From: Saccoglossus kowalevskii
Lineage: Eukaryota; Hemichordata; Enteropneusta; Harrimaniidae
Assembly: GCF_000003605.2 (NCBI RefSeq)
Contig: NW_003150760.1
Location: forward strand, 188,270-227,653
Reading direction: 5' to 3'
Length of the DNA stretch: 39,384 bases
This document shows, one piece after another, positions 10,986 to 23,158 of the stretch. Below the pieces are notes generated by a model that was not told the DNA's origin, did not search any database, and was given only the letters and a program-made list of their open reading frames with translations. The stretch's first letter is position 1. Every line of letters begins with the position of its first letter. The position numbers were made by a program, and so were the translations under genes.

Positions 10986-13983
10986 TCAACCAAACACAAC
11001 AAATAGAATTGTGTTTCTTCAGTTTATTAAAGTGCTTTTCCCGTATGGCAAATGAATGTTTACTTAGGCGAAATTTTGTAAATTAGGTAACTTAAGAAAT
11101 ATAATGTGTTCCTTACTTTTGGAAGACGGTTTTCAATGCATTTATACACCTAAAACATGCCTTCCCACAGGTGACTGTGAGACCTCTCGACTTATGTAAA
11201 TGAATATACCCTTAACCCTTAACCTCCATTGTTTTATAATCCTCCGCCCACACCTCTGACAATATGAATATGCTGGTTCTATACGGTAAAAATAGTCTGT
11301 AATATTTTCTGCTATCTGTATTTTCACACTATGCCTAGAGGTTCGTTTGTATGTATCCACGTGTAAGTACAATCAATTTAAATAATCTTGCATTATTTGC
11401 CTCAATATTTTTTTTATTTTTAAACCGTTATTCATGTTACTAATATTCGCAAATAATTTGGTTGCAAGGACATTGATCTCAGTGCAGGGAACAAGGGAAA
11501 ATTATGACCTTTGTTCATGAATGTTGGAATAGCTTTTGCTGTACTATGAGGTTTCATGGTTTTACAAATCGCACAAAAAGTTCAAATAATATAACGTGTA
11601 TCTGTTCAACAGGTCATTGTTCGCACAATCAATGTCACAGTTATATCCATGTTACTGAATATACACTGTGCAACGAGTTGTGAGTGGAGAGGTCAAAGTT
11701 AACGCAGTACTCCATTTGACCATGTTGTTCTTCTTCTTCATCGCGCCAAAAAGAATAAAGTTAACAGGGCATGGTGTTGCAAAATATCTTTCCCCTTGTC
11801 CTGTAGCCATAACATTTACCAAGCAAACAGCCCAATGAGGAAGTGGCTGCTGACATTTACTCTACACTGAAATAGGTTACTCACCAATTCAAATAACTGC
11901 AATTCTTAAATTTAATTGCATCAGATTAGATTACAAGGAAAGGCAAGAAGGCTATAATTGATCTGTCCTTACACTATTGAAGATATTGGGTAATATAATT
12001 CCAATGCTCGCTCCTGTCTGAGTGAACTTTGAAGTGAATGGTGTATTTTGTTGTATCAACTATGTGACTAGTGTAGCAGAAGTATGCCTCCTACCTATTT
12101 TATAATACTCCTAACACTCCACAAAAGAATGCAGAGAACACTTCGAAGAAACAGCAGCACCACTGAAGTCAATGAAACATGTTATGCAATTTTACCATGC
12201 TGCTTGTTTCCACATGTACTTAGCCCATCACAGTCTATGGGTAGTGTGCCAGTCAGATGATACGTGTGTAAAGAAACTTTGGTATTCAGTGACATAATTT
12301 GCACGCAAAATGTCAAGATACAATTTAATGTATCCTTGAATACTTGCCTCATTCTGAAAAACACAATGGCTGGGGACGGGGTAGCAGCCTTGACACCTCT
12401 GTCAGTATTGTGCAATACCAGGGTAGTATAAGTAATAGCAATAGAAAGTCAGGTTTGTGTTCATAGAAAAAGACAGGCACATGATGTGGCTAATTTAATT
12501 CAAGAGCCAACATTCTGACTCATCTGTACGTGGTTTTCAGGCAGAACCTAAAAGCACCAAGAACAAGCTACCCGATCTATAACTGACCCAATATAATCAT
12601 CAGTAAATAGTCATCAAGAAAATATGTAAAATATTCCATGCATTTATCAATGGAAGTGTACGTTGAAAGTGATAAATCAAGTTGGTGTGGGGGGGGGGGG
12701 TATCACTTGGTAATATCACAAGTTGCCATGTTATGACAAAGTGCATGTAGTCCATTATAATGGCAAGAAGTCCTCTTGGTTTAGTACTGTGTTTCTTAGG
12801 TAAAGACAAGTAAAGTGCATCTTAAGATTTTCAACCCATCATCTACCAAGATTTGTAGTTCAGGAGTAATATGTTCCTTACCCACTTTCATCCACACCAA
12901 CGATTTATTATGGCTAGTATTGGCTACACTGCACAGCCCGGAAATTCATACCAGTCGTTATCTTGATGATTGTTTGTTCAAAATGTAGACCAAACAAGCG
13001 ATCTAATTTCCATGTGCAATGTGCATTCTAAAAATTACATCTAGACTTGACACGATGTTTGGTCTGCCGGGACATGGAATTGGAATACAGTGGAGGGGTT
13101 GACACACCAATCTTGGGAGTGTTACACCTGCTCCACTATTTTATTGACTAGAACAACTTGACCAAGGCCATATAAGACCACCAAGAATGACAAAAAAGTC
13201 ATCATATATGCATCAGGAATAGGAAGTGGGCACGTATTGGACATATGAACCCACGGCTGTGGCCGACGCCACATTGTGCAATCTTGCTCGCAGATGTATC
13301 GTATAGATGACATTGGAGAACATGGACACGTAGGTTGTTCGCATTTAACACTCTTGGATACAGTGTTGCAATGGTCTGTTAACACTGACATTTGGATGAG
13401 CCAAGCAAACAATGTATATATGATCGTTTCAGATCAGCTACTATGAAATCTCAAACTAGTTACATTTTGGTTTTACTAATATGTATACAATATACAGGGC
13501 AAAACCCAAACATTGATAAATATAGAAATAAATTCAAAGATCAATAAACCATTTACATTGCTGAGATATATACATTAGAAGTATTGAAGACTAATTAATA
13601 TTATCAGTAATTGTGGAATTTATTGAGACACATATATTAAAACCAGCAGTCCTGACTACTTTTTGTGTTAATCTTAGCTTAGAATTTTACTGGTATTTTC
13701 TTTTCTGTGAGTATGTAAAAGTAGTGCAATCATATTTATTACATACAACGTTGAATATAAATAAATGACTGCCTATGCGTAGCACTATTGAATAACACAA
13801 CACCATCACTGTCATTGAAGTTATATCTTTCTGTACTAATCTACATTAAGATTCTAATATGTGAGCTAAATAACTAGTTTGTAGAAATCTCAGTATGTTG
13901 TGATTTTTCTATATTGTATATCATTTACAGCATTGAATTCTTGATATTGTGGGATATCAATACCACTGTTATCTCCGAAAAAC
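10986..13983. other. Intergenic, about 3 kb; no gene recognised
   Basis: No methyltransferase exon, RT motif or LTR boundary was found. A run of about ten G lies near 12690-12700. Several minus-strand ORFs (for example 12182-12415, 12600-12809 and 13122-13412) have somewhat less biased composition than the surroundings and could be relics of a decayed element, but I recognise no motif. The last part should hold the promoter and 5' UTR of copy B. A good splice acceptor (TTTACAG, ending at 13930) suggests a non-coding first exon upstream of the coding start. Confidence 0.4.
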
Positions 13984-16413
13984 ATGGCAACAACTTCAGA
14001 CGATTTACTTAACCATATGAAGGAATATCACAAGAGTTTTCAAACTGTGTTGAATTATGGTTTGAAATCAAGAGAGCTTCGTTACAAAGAAGATGCGATA
14101 AAAACGGTTCACAAGTTACGACTGGAATCATGTATCGACGAAGTACGTGTTCTCTCTATTGGATCCGGAAAAGGTATGCTTATATGATTGTTGCACAATT
14201 CCGGAATTTAAAAAGATGGTTCGGGACGCTTGGTTTTTAATGAGAAAAACCTGTTGCAGGACTTCCATATTTCCAGGTCCGCATCGTTTTCGCAAGTCAA
14301 TTATTGTTGTTTTCCTCAATATCCGTAGGATTTGTATATGATATAGGTGTAAGCATTTGTATATGCTTGTTTCTCGTGAATTTTCTTAGGACTTTTATAC
14401 AGAACACGTGACATCAATGATGCAACGCTAACTTTGATGTGAAGAAACTGCAAGGGCTAGATAAAATGCTTACCTCATACATTGGGCGAGTGAATGAAGC
14501 GCTGCATATAAACCTACCTGACCACGATGTCAGTCATTTGATTCTGCACAATAGAAACAATAAATAGCATAAGTTGATTATCGAGCAAATCTAACATGTA
14601 GGTCAACCTTAAACGAATTCAGTTTACACATTTTATTATGAATGTGTGCATGATAAACATTGTCGAAATTTTATAGCATATTTTTTAAGAATAAAGGAGC
14701 TTGGGCCCTTTTCCAATACATTTTTTTGCAGAATTGTTGGTAGGATTCACTAAATGGCTTCAACATGATGAGAATCCATCCACAAAAAATATCTATAGAT
14801 GGTTAGCGTGGTGGGATTTAAGTCAGAGTTCTCAAACTCGGACTCTGCTTGATAAATAGTCCTTCCCTATGGCAAAATGTTTTATCTGCGGTTGGACTTT
14901 ATTTCCCATTAAAGTCTCCATAGGCCTAAAATAACAATAATCAACATCTTTGTAAATACTTTTTTTATTATCAGGTGACGTTGATCTTCATTTCATTAAT
15001 GCCTTGGTGTACAAATATACAGCAATACATTATACCGTGGTAGAACCAGCAACTGGTCCATTAGATGAATTTAAGAGACTAATCGAATCCAATCAAGAAA
15101 GGTGGAGAGGAGTAAAATTTAGTTTCCATGTACAAGGAATAAACGAGTATCTTGAAGGAGGTGGTACATCTGACAAATATGACGTCATACTTGCCTGTCA
15201 TTCATTTTATTGTTTTCGTAATGCCGGAAATACACTGCGTTATTTATACGACATGCTTTCTAAGGATGGAATGCTTCTCATAAGGGTTGACACAGGTTAG
15301 TATTCATAATCATTTTAGAAATCAATATAATTCACAATAACATTAATCGGACTATGTTAAACACATCGGCATATTAAGGTGCAATCAACTTGACCGGTAA
15401 AAACAACATTGTCTACATTCATATATTGGCATATATTTGTGTATATCAGTTTCCTTCATTTTATGTATTGCTTTGCCTGACTGCCTACATTCCTGTATGC
15501 ATTACATTTAACGATTGATTTGTGTCATGCACTGCAATTTCTGTGAAAGAAAATTTTATCTCAATTGTCTTCATTTTATACTGTGAGGTTATTACGAGGA
15601 TACTTCTAAGTGTGCACAAAGACAGTACAGCGGGAGTACTGTCTGCGTGCATACTTTGAGGTATCCTCGTAATTACCTTATTATTATACATCTTTCCCTC
15701 CCAAGGATACATCCTGGGAATGCCGGAATCCACAATTTTTAGAACAGATTCAGCGAACTTCTTTGTGTGAAGTTCGGTCAAACCGTGGTTGCAGCCATGT
15801 TTGGTTTTCATAATTAGAAAACGCTTACGCGCGTAATCATTACATATTTGGAATTCGCATTTTCTGATATGGTAAGATGAATATACCCCGTAAAATACGT
15901 CAGATTTACGGCACGCTGTAACTTATGGCGTTACGGTGAAAGATGTATAATAATACATTACTATATATTTAAAATAATAGTTAAAACTGCTTGATCCCAG
16001 TATATGATTCAGAACTTATAACACAATTCATACTCTTATTAATGTACTGTACAGATGGAGGATGGTTGAAGTATCTTAATTACAGAAACAAGTTCCAATT
16101 GTCCAGGAAGCACATATCAGGAGTAGAAGCTAAAAAACTAACTTATCTCCAGTTTCCGCATGGCTCCATTGAGATATTACGTAACACAAATGTTGTCACT
16201 GTTACTAAGTGCTTCGATAAAGATTCAAAGAATGGGAATAGAATGCTTGATTTCTTTACCGAAGTTTTCAATTTTAGGAATGCACGGCCACCAGACGAAG
16301 TAGAGGAGTGCTTGAGATATTTCAGGGATGAATGTTGTTATGTAAAAGCAGACGAAATATTGATTGATGTGGTTGAAGAAGACATCATAATTTGGAAGAA
16401 TGGACACACTTAG
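13984..16413 (+). CDS. HNMT-like SAM-dependent methyltransferase, copy B (intact)
   Basis: Three exons, 13984-14173, 14975-15295 and 16055-16413, join through GT..AG introns, both in phase 1, into an open frame of 289 aa. Human HNMT is 292 aa and aligns without gaps from residue 18 through the first SAM loop. The SAM-binding loop reads LSIGSGKGDVD (residues 57-67). The acidic residue that binds the SAM ribose is in VVEP (Glu87, human Glu89). The C-terminal domain has LDFFTEVFNF and RPPDEVEECLRYF, then EEDIIIW near the end. The fold is a class I Rossmann methyltransferase, expected in the cytosol, moving a methyl group from SAM to a small amine. The histamine-contacting residues of human HNMT are not kept: Glu28 is Lys28, Gln143 is His139 and Asn283 is Val276. 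The substrate is therefore unknown. Intron 2 carries a hairpin and a MITE-like element. A non-coding 5' exon is likely (acceptor ending at 13930). This is the only fully intact copy. Confidence 0.9.
14174..14974 (+). other. Intron 1 of copy B, with a possible SINE relic
   Basis: GT at 14174-14175 and AG at 14973-14974 flank 801 bp. The piece at about 14799-14860 contains TGGTTAGCGTGG, which resembles a tRNA-type A box, followed by a B-box-like GAGTTCTCAAACTC. The spacing of about 25 bp is too short for an intact tRNA-derived SINE head, so this is at best a deleted relic. Confidence 0.6.
15586..15678. repeat. Long imperfect hairpin in intron 2 of copy B
   Basis: Two 43-base arms (15586-15628 and 15636-15678) are inverted copies with about six mismatches and a 7-base loop. 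As RNA in the copy B pre-mRNA this would fold into a long stem. Its right arm ends exactly where the inverted-repeat element 15679-15955 begins. Most likely a foldback MITE. No target duplication could be defined. Confidence 0.75.
15679..15955. mobile_element. MITE-like element in intron 2 of copy B
   Basis: The ends are a perfect 18-bp inverted repeat, TATTATTATACATCTTTC at 15679-15696 and its reverse complement at 15938-15955, around 277 bp with no coding capacity. No target-site duplication beyond TA-rich sequence can be seen, so the family is undetermined. Confidence 0.6.
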
Positions 16414-18270
16414 TTTCATACACATGACTAGAAATGATTATATCTGTTAGCGTTTCAGATTATCCTGTGTTGATGTACGTAATTTGAAACCATGTATTCA
16501 ATGTAGTAATAGTATTAAGTGAGAAATAACCATATTAACAAAACCAAAGAACCACAATTGAAAACATTGCTGACTAGAAACAAATTAGTAGTGAGTATTG
16601 ATTTATTGTCCTGTGTACTTGAAACAACCAATGCCAGCTTAGCTGATGATACACTAAAAGAAGCATCATTCCAAACTGAACTTCAACCATACTCATTTCA
16701 ATCATTGAAAATAAGCTAATTTGTTTTTGAATTAAACATGTTTTGACCTGATATTTCGGTGTATGTGTATTTCATTTCCAGTACTATTGTCTTGTCTACC
16801 CCATTCTAGCAGTAAAGTTCAGTGTGAGTTCTGTGGGTGGCCCTCAAAATTGCGATAAGCAGGCCTTACACCGTGACACACCCATTTTAGATCTGTATGG
16901 GAAACATCAATGTCATATATTCCATACATTTGCTTGTATATTGATCACAATTGTCGGTCTATTTTGGACGTAACATTGAAACAGAACATTGTGGAGGACA
17001 CTCTGTAATCAAAATAGTTAGGCTGGGAAGTCTAGCCCCAAAGACCAATAAAGGTTACCTCTGTACTCATATAAGATTATTTTGTACCAGGCTTTGATTA
17101 ATTTACTAAAATGATAATGACAGCAACGTACTTTTGGCATTGCTGTGAGTTATTGGCATATTTATTTCCTAATTTCTCCAAGCCCCTTTTGCTGTAAATC
17201 CAAGCTGCAAAATATGCATTTCTTCCAAAGACGCATTAGAACGGTCGGAAAACAACAGAAACTAAGATAGATCATCGTAAGTAGGGTGACATCATAGAAG
17301 ATCGTCCATACACTCACGGACGTGGCCTCCATATTGGGTGGTGAACAACAAAGTATGCTCCTCGTAAGAGCATTTCATTAACTATTCAGCATATCTCAGA
17401 TTGCTACACACAAGTCTGCACTATATTACGTGATCAAATGGGTCACTAATAAAGATTCTATGCATATAGTATAGTAGCCCCTGTGGGCCACCATATCCCC
17501 TCCCATTTCACAATAACAGGCTTATACAAGCCGGAAATATATGTCACTAATAAAAGTGAAAGGGAACATTCGAAAACAATTGTAGATCAACTTGGCTCGA
17601 CAATTTGATCACATTTCCAAAGTACGTAACATACTGGCCGGTACCTGAGAGAATACAAATTTGCACCGTGTAATTGTATTTGGGTGTATATCCAGCAATT
17701 AGTCTGTCACATAACGCTTGTATAAACAACTGTTTGCCTCAAGTTCAAATGTGTTCCACTAATCAGTCACATCCATATCAAAACAAATGCAATACATTAG
17801 GTCAAAGCGCTCATACGAAATATATAAGTAACACAAAGTATGTCACAATCGTCGCTTCGATCTGTAGTTTTTCATCAATGAGGATTATGTTTTTCGAGTA
17901 ATTTGACTTTATTACACACGATGAACGGCTACACATAACCAAATACAGCGATCTATTTGATGAACAACACAAACATCCCAGAGAGACAAACAAATGCATT
18001 TATCTATATAATTCGAACATGGGGAGTTCAATGAGAATGTCATTTTTAATATTGAAGCAGTATAGCCAAAAGCCAAAATATCTTTTTTGGTCAATTAGCA
18101 ATAAGTAGTAAAAAAAAGTACGCCATATTATGCATACAAAACAATATTTATTCACCAATATATCTGTAAACTAAAGTTAGTGAAAAGCACAAAAGCGTAG
18201 TTCAGTTGACATAAAAGTTGACAGAAAATTATATATTTTTTTTCGCTACAGGTTTTGGTAATGTCATCAT
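16414..18270. other. 3' flank of copy B and intergenic sequence
   Basis: The downstream ORFs have no recognisable domain. An ATTAAA poly(A)-like signal is present near 16731. No other gene or clear repeat was seen up to the stop codon of the minus-strand pseudogene at 18271. Confidence 0.4.
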
Positions 18271-18881
18271 TTAGTCGTCATCACTTAAAAAATCTTCATA
18301 ATCAATCTCTTGCTCCTCTTCTTCTTCTTCCTGATCGTCATCTACAGTTTTCTCCAGCAAGTCAANNNNNNNNNNNNNNNNNNNNNNNNNNNNNNNNNNN
18401 NNNNNNNNNNNNNNNNNNNNNNNNNNNNNNNNNNNNNNNNNNNNNNNNNNNNNNNNNNNNNNNNNNNNNNNNNNNNNNNNNNNNNNNNNNNNNNNNNNNN
18501 NNNNNNNNNNNNNNNNNNNNNNNNNNNNNNNNNNNNNNNNNNNNNNNNNNNNNNNNNNNNNNNNNNNNNNNNNNNNNNNNNNNNNNNNNNNNNNNNNNNN
18601 NNNNNNNNNNNNNNNNNNNNNNNNNNNNNNNNNNNNNNNNNNNNNNNNNNNNNNNNNNNNNNNNNNNNNNNNNNNNNNNNNNNNNNNNNNNNNNNNNNNN
18701 NNNNNNNNNNNNNNNNNNNNNNNNNNNNNNNNNNNNNNNNNNNNNNNTCCAGCAAGTCAATTAGAGAAGAAGGGAGGATCGGACCACATGACCACAATGG
18801 CTTCAAGATACCTTTCTCATTATTCGCCCAGTCCTGTCCTGGATCATATGGTTTGGGGGACCAGTAGAAAGACTTGTCAGC
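18271..18881 (-). pseudogene. Acidic C-terminal tail of the minus-strand protein
   Basis: Reading leftward from after a TGA at 18882-18884, an open frame runs SFYWSPKPYDPGQDW ... LKPLWSCGPILPSSL, meets the run of Ns, and continues in the same frame beyond it as a very acidic end (EEEEEEQEIDYEDFLSDDD) to TAA at 18271-18273. The frame is continuous only if the two contig ends are merged at their shared 13 bases. Composition and position suit the last exon of the protein described at 18271-21498. Whether it belongs to that protein is inference, because the middle is missing. Confidence 0.6.
18366..18747. other. Assembly gap (382 N), probably a false gap
   Basis: The 13 bases just before the Ns (18353-18365, TCCAGCAAGTCAA) are identical to the 13 bases just after them (18748-18760). 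The contigs therefore probably overlap and no sequence is missing. Frames predicted across the Ns have no meaning. Confidence 0.85.
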
Positions 18882-20286
18882 TCACTTGAAGATGGCAAGC
18901 CGATAATTTACACATGCAACATGTGGAACAGGATTTTCCCTACTGGAAAGATCCACTTTTGATTTTTTTTGTAAGCTTTTCATCCTCATTTTCATCCTCC
19001 CCTACCAGAGAGAGCCAAGTTGTTAGTTTTCACAGAATACTGCAGCATTAGAATAAGACGTGCATGGTCTATCACACTAAGCCAAAAGATTGCTATCTTG
19101 CCAAGGTGGTCTGTACGTACTTTGTCTTCATAGGCAACATACTTTTCAAAAACGGTGTAAGTGGAAGGGGTCCTGCAAAGCAAGGTTGGGGGTCTCATGA
19201 CTACATGACTGGACAATATTGAGTAGAGCTGCAGGAATTTCTCACTCAACAATCATTCCATGACTTCACTGATAGTTTTCAGACAAAAGAGAGCTTTAGC
19301 GTATGCCTTCCCTTTCAACACACTAACTAGGCAGCCACTTGTGATGAGTTCAGCCTCAATTAGTATTTCAGAGTATCCTGAGCCTCTACACTTGCGACCA
19401 GTTACCATGCCCATGTAATTCATCCCAGTGTGGAACGGCCCTATTGTGACAATGTGTTTCTTGTATTCATCTGGAAACTTCCAAATTAGTGGTAGTGCCT
19501 TCATGCAACCTCCAAGGTCGAATGTGTTGAAGACATACTCCTGTTCCACCTCCATGGTAGCCTCCTCAGACCTCTTTAGCAGTTCCTTAATGACAGAGTA
19601 CTCGGTGAAGGGTTGATTAATTGGGGTGAAGTAATCGATGGTTGACTTTTTGGAAGGCTTGACACCAGTTGCTGATATAAAACCACCAAATCCTGGAATG
19701 AGTTGTTTTTCTCCACTGCTTCCAACCACCCGTGCAAATAACCAGGTTTGATACTCTTGAATACACTTCAAGTACACTTTTTTTTATTTACCATGTGTTG
19801 AGTAAACACAGCTCCATCAGGAAATTTCGGTCTCACTCGACTATAGATGTAGATTGGTACCAGTATTTCAGGAGTGTCAACGTTCAGTGAGCGTATCTTG
19901 CTTCATTGAAGTAGAGGAAGTATTCGATCTTGGCTGGTTACATCTAATCCTGGTTTCACCTCCTGTATCATGATTCCACCAGCACTGTTTACGACATTAG
20001 GGCCATGCATGTTTGTTGTTATTTTGTTCATGTTGTTCCACTCAAGATGAAACATATCATTCCCTTCACCAGTGATTATTTTTGGAGTGAGCGAAGTGGA
20101 AACCTCATCAATAGCATGAGTTAGTGCAGTCTCAAGTTCCAAGCTGAAGTCATATGTCTCACAGTGACCTAGTCTGTTGAGAATAGTAGTGAGCTGTCTA
20201 CTGTGGTACATGCGTCGTATGATGGTGCCCAGAAGGATGTGTTTTGATAACTTCCACTCTCCTTTTGTTACAGCTCGACAGATATC

Positions 20287-20390
20287 CTTCAAAAAGAAAA
20301 CAAAAATAAGAGAAACTGGATTGACACAAAACTATTTTAAAATTATGGAGAACATTATTACTAAGACGTGTCAGACTTAATATTACATAC
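20287..20390 (-). other. 104-bp spliceosomal intron inside the minus-strand pseudogene
   Basis: On the minus strand, GGCCAG is followed by donor GTATGT. The acceptor is a pyrimidine-rich TTTTCTTTTTGAAG before GATATC. Removing the intron joins VLSIGQ to DICRAV in phase 0 with no stop. The intron shows this copy was not made by reverse transcription of a mature mRNA. Confidence 0.8.
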
Positions 20391-21498
20391 CTGGCCAATT
20401 GAAAGCACTATACGTCTAGTCTTCTCACATATACCCATGTCAGCATCACCAGAGATCATGATATTAAGAAACTTGACTAACTCAGCGAGAAGAAGTGCGT
20501 CTGGTGAGTGCAACTCAAGATCATCTGCTGTAGGATTGATTTTAGTACGAAGAAGCTCGGCCACTTCATGGTACTTGTCTTTTGATCCAAGGTTATATGC
20601 ATATGTCACTGCATCTGCAACAGACATGTTCGTACTGTACACCAGGTTATAGGTGATACAGCCTTTGTCTGGATTGACCTTTGCAAAGGCGATTGATTTA
20701 TGAATGTCATGGTTCTCAAGACAAGCCTTTAGCTTCTCACTCCTGTAAGCTGGATTAGCAAACCCATGTCTTTCCAACTCTTGTATGTAAAGAAGACGCA
20801 GTGATGTTAGCTGCACAACCTCCGTTTGTCCTATTACACAGTCCTTGATGAAATCAAGTACAGTATTGAAAGACTTGAGATGAGCATCAGCGATGCGACC
20901 TTGCTCTGCGTTGTACACATAGGATTGGGATTTATCACGCATGTGATTAACATACTTCAAATTGAATGACTTGCGACATGACTGGTGGGAATTTGCCTCG
21001 TGCGAACAAGTCATCACCTTGCACCATCCGATGGAGACGGATATTCCCCACTTCTAGTTGTGCTCTAGACTCTATCTGTTTCCAGGTTGGTTCATAGAGG
21101 GTTCCACTATTGTCCTTAAATACAGGAAATTTACTACACCGCTCAGTTTTTCCTGATACTTTAACTTTCTGCTTTCCACAAAAGATACATTCTGGAGATA
21201 CATTTCGGGGAGAACGTGATGTTGACGCCTCATTAGATGGCATATTAGAACTCTTCAGATGGTCTTTGTTTTTAGTGAAGTTTTGGTAGCCGCCTCTGCG
21301 ATAGCCAATTTGGTCTAAATTAACACCAACAAGACTTTTTGGAATGTTACTGCATATATCATCCATTCTATTTCTTGAATCTCTGGATTCACAAAGTCGT
21401 TTGTCACGAATATCATGCAGCTGAGCTAGCTTGTCTGTTGCAGATCCTTTGATTTTACTAAATGGTGTGAAATATCCATGATGAAATGCAAAATGCAT

Positions 21499-23090
21499 CT
21501 TACATGAGGACGCTTGTGTACATCTTTAGACACACTACCACTACTCTCTTATGCATACTTGATTCAGGCATGTTTGTCTACCACTACACTATTGTTCTAT
21601 ACTAGCCAAGATTGTTTAGTTCACAAGCACCACCACCGATTACTATATGTTTTACACCACACCAAACTCTGAAGACAGAAAAAAAATATTGCTTTGAAAT
21701 ACCATGCAATTTGGTATAAATGTTACTAATTTGGTTATACAATCCCATCTATATATATTACCTGATTTTATCACAACCAGCACCAGACTTGTTGTGTGCC
21801 TGTGGATTAATAGGTAGTGTGAATCCTAAAAAAATATCCTCTGTATTACAGAAACAAATTGGATATACACATGGTTACTGCAATAGAGGTGACTATTCAG
21901 TTTTGTTGACCCAATGAAAGAGGCTATGATCGCTTTGGTTGACAATGCCAAATTATACCACTTTACATAAATGGAATGGTTTATTACGCCAAAATTGGAA
22001 AACTAATGTACTGAAAACACAAACATGGCCTATTTCAACAAAAGCTCACCGAACTTTGGACGCACAAAATCATCATCTTACAGCCTGGCATCGCGTTAGA
22101 TTGCGTGACAGTGAAATGTGTGAATCGGATATGCATATACTTAAATGACATCTTTATCATTGTTACTGGTCAGGTTGAATATATGTTTCGATGCGGACTT
22201 TAATTGAAAATTATACACAGTTTCAAATAGTTATTGCAGGTTTAAATGGTTTTATTTATATTTTAAATCATACAAATAATTTTCTCATTGAATTCCCCAT
22301 GTCCAAATTAAATTGTTTGTTTCTGTAGGATGACTAGTTCAATAGTTGAACCGATTATTGTTTTCTGTAAAAATCCAAGATGGCCTTCAAAATGGCCACC
22401 TAGTGACGTCATGGGACACAATTTGGCAATGGGAACATCAAAATTCATGTACTAGACATCCTGAGGATTCAAAAAATATAAGTTAAAAAAATATATCATT
22501 GGGGTGCATGGGGACCCCTATTTCCTACTAGACTATATCCACAGTTACAAGTAGTATGGTGAGTCACAAAACCGGTTTATTTCACAACTGTACATTCAAT
22601 GGGCAAATTACAGTCCAAATTGTACAAAAAACCGAAAAAAAATGGGGGTTCATGTTTGTAGTACAAAATTAAAAGCTTTGCGGCCACTTAATTTGCCCAC
22701 CCCGCAAAATAATGGTCAAATCCTTATTCTATACAATGTAATTTGAATACATGTACATTCAAAGTCAATAGGTTGTCGAGAGGTATTTATATAAGCTACG
22801 CACGCTGTCCAACCTGGAGAGTGGAGCAGTGTCTGTACTGAGATTATCAAAAGTGGTTTGCTCAAAGTAAGGTAATATTACTTTAAAACTAGCGCAAGTA
22901 TATGTCACATTCCCTATTGGAAAAACCGAGTGTTTGATTGACAGTGGGACAGTTGATATATGTAGTTGATTTGGAAAGTAATATATATAGGTAGTAGGTG
23001 AAAAGAATCCCCAGCACTCGGCGCAAACGCCCACATTTGACCAGTAACATATGCTGAGGTATTCGAGATGTACTATAAGTAACTAGAGGG
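21499..23090. other. Intergenic, no gene recognised
   Basis: Short ORFs only. One at 21939-22148 (+) has no recognisable domain. No LTR or MITE boundary found. Confidence 0.4.
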
Positions 23091-23158
23091 GTCAGTGGTT
23101 CTTTCAGCTTGACTTGCTATGTAGGTCAGTGGTTCTTTCAGCTTGTCCTGCTATGTAG
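23091..23158. repeat. 34-bp unit in two tandem copies
   Basis: Units 23091-23124 and 23125-23158 both begin GTCAGTGGTTCTTTCAGCTT and differ at two positions. A simple tandem duplication in non-coding DNA. Confidence 0.9.

Larger units (their letters stand above)
18271..21498 (-). pseudogene. Broken copy of a large uncharacterised invertebrate protein
   Basis: A series of minus-strand reading frames joins into one protein: 21498-20391, 20286 to about 19905, about 19890 to 19778 in a shifted frame, 19777-19253, 19252-18992, and a separate C-terminal tail at 18881-18271. A putative zinc-binding motif CIFCGK lies near 21190. Later conserved-looking blocks are VVQLTSLRLLYIQELERHG, YNLGSKDKYHEVAELLRTK, HLEWNNMN, GFGGFISATGVKPSKKSTID and GPFHTGMNYMGMVTG. 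I recall similar proteins as a multi-copy family in cnidarian, echinoderm and other invertebrate genomes, with no known function; I cannot name it. It is dead. A 2-base loss lies near 21000, frames shift near 19895, one base is missing in an A8 run near 19790, TGA follows SEVME near 19250, a further shift lies near 19150, and the middle of the protein is missing before the tail. The start is unknown; homology may extend right of 21498. Confidence 0.75.

Noticed and set aside
13122-13412. Cysteine-containing 96-aa minus-strand ORF
   Set aside because: No recognisable motif, no neighbouring exons and no splice support. Most likely chance or an unidentifiable relic.
18255-18867. Long ORFs running through the N run on both strands
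   Set aside because: They are open only because Ns carry no stops. Only the minus-strand frame flanking the gap has a plausible protein sequence.
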